Assembly: GCA_029858465.1 (NCBI GenBank)
Contig: JAOUEZ010000078.1
Coordinates: 1 to 6,230, forward strand
Length of the DNA: 6,230 nt
DNA from: Thermoplasmata archaeon
GTDB taxonomy: Archaea; Thermoplasmatota; Thermoplasmata; UBA10834; DTMW01
Direction of reading: 5' to 3'
Each line of letters begins with the position of its first letter. The first letter of the stretch is position 1. Under the pieces are notes generated by a model. It saw only the letters and a program-made list of their open reading frames with translations, was not told where the DNA came from and searched no databases. Below, piece after piece: positions 5,962-6,230 of the stretch. Both the position numbers and the translations under genes were made by a program.

Positions 5962-6084
5962 ATGAGAGTATGTTTGTTAAATAGCTGGCAGTACAAAAAT
6001 CCCTCTTCGAAGCCGATTCGAATGGCTGCCGCAGTCGATACTATCGATGCATTGGTAAGCAAGCATGAGGAGTGGATACTATAG
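5962..6084 (+). CDS. Doubtful 40-residue ORF preceding the zinc-ribbon gene
   Basis: An ATG-to-TAG frame of 40 codons lies behind a TATA-like box. The product begins MRVCLLNSWQYKN and ends with a plausible amphipathic helix, AAAVDTIDALVSKHEEWIL. It has no clear ribosome site, so it would need leaderless or weak initiation. Its last 13 bases overlap the GTG start of the zinc-ribbon frame. I recognise no family. It could be a true small protein, an upstream ORF coupling translation to the next gene, or non-coding leader. A frameshift that once joined it to the next frame is also conceivable. Confidence 0.3.
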   Translation: MRVCLLNSWQYKNPSSKPIRMAAAVDTIDALVSKHEEWIL

Positions 6085-6230
6085 AGGAATCTCGGCGAGC
6101 ATATAAACACAAGTTCCGATGCCCTGCATGTCAACAGCCGGTGCGCTCTCGATCCGGCTCCTGCGAATTTTGTAAGGTGATGTTCAATGAAAATACATAC
6201 TTCGTTTGTCCGAATTGCAATGCTCTCGTC
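6072..6230 (+). CDS. Cys-rich zinc-ribbon protein, N-terminal part (runs off the right edge)
   Basis: Fifty-three codons are open to the window end. The frame carries three Cys pairs: CPAC (residues 17-20), CEFC (31-34) and CPNC (47-50), in the order typical of tandem zinc ribbons or rubredoxin-like knuckles. The first two pairs would make one four-cysteine zinc site and the third begins another. The N-terminus VDTIEESRRAYKHKFR is charged. The frame has a TGA at 6066-6068, so the first usable start is GTG at 6072; GAGGA at 6067-6071 directly abuts it, which is too close for a standard ribosome site, so the start is uncertain. Function is unknown; such modules occur in archaeal nucleic-acid-binding and regulatory proteins. 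The rest of the gene lies outside the window. Confidence 0.6.
   Translation, partial: MDTIEESRRAYKHKFRCPACQQPVRSRSGSCEFCKVMFNENTYFVCPNCNALV

Noticed and set aside
6082..6180. TAG read-through extending the 40-codon ORF.
   Set aside because: The extension is simply the off-frame reading of the zinc-ribbon gene and has no protein-like pattern.

Overview
This is a compact archaeal housekeeping region. Protein families and expression signals point to a euryarchaeon, most likely a member of the Thermoplasmatota and perhaps close to Methanomassiliicoccales. That lineage is inferred from overall family resemblance, not from a decisive marker. Archaeal hallmarks are an Alba chromatin protein, the isopentenyl phosphate kinase of the archaeal mevalonate routes, a type 2 isopentenyl diphosphate isomerase, a stand-alone Bud32 kinase, TATA/box A-like promoters, frequent TTG and GTG starts, and a tRNA gene without an encoded CCA.

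Layout: The left edge (about 1-110) may hold the 5' end of an unidentified minus-strand gene, divergent from the alba gene (234-506, +). A gap of 166 bp with U-rich tracts and a probable promoter leads into a tight plus-strand operon: isopentenyl phosphate kinase (673-1449), type 2 IPP isomerase (1446-2522), geranylgeranyl diphosphate synthase (2533-3516), Bud32 (3540-4157) and an XTP/dITP diphosphatase (4154-4717). After a 36-bp AT-rich gap comes a NAD-dependent sugar-nucleotide epimerase (4754-5725). A tRNA-Pro(UGG) lies at 5807-5882. The right end has a TATA-like box, a doubtful 40-codon ORF, and the 5' part of a Cys-rich zinc-ribbon protein that runs off the window.

How the genes work together: the first three operon genes are consecutive steps. 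Isopentenyl phosphate is phosphorylated to IPP, IPP is isomerised to DMAPP, and both are condensed to GGPP, the C20 precursor of archaeal ether lipids. Bud32 belongs to the KEOPS complex that makes t6A in tRNA. The RdgB/HAM1-type enzyme cleans the nucleotide pool. The epimerase probably supplies UDP-galactose or a related sugar for glycans or glycolipids. Genes overlap by 4 bases (ATGA, TTGA) or are separated by about 10-36 bases, which suggests cotranscription and translational coupling.

I found no CRISPR array, transposon, integrase or new defence system. The items that merit a second look are modest: start-codon choices, active-site variants in the isomerase, the linkage of isoprenoid and t6A genes, and the overlapping small ORFs at the right edge.
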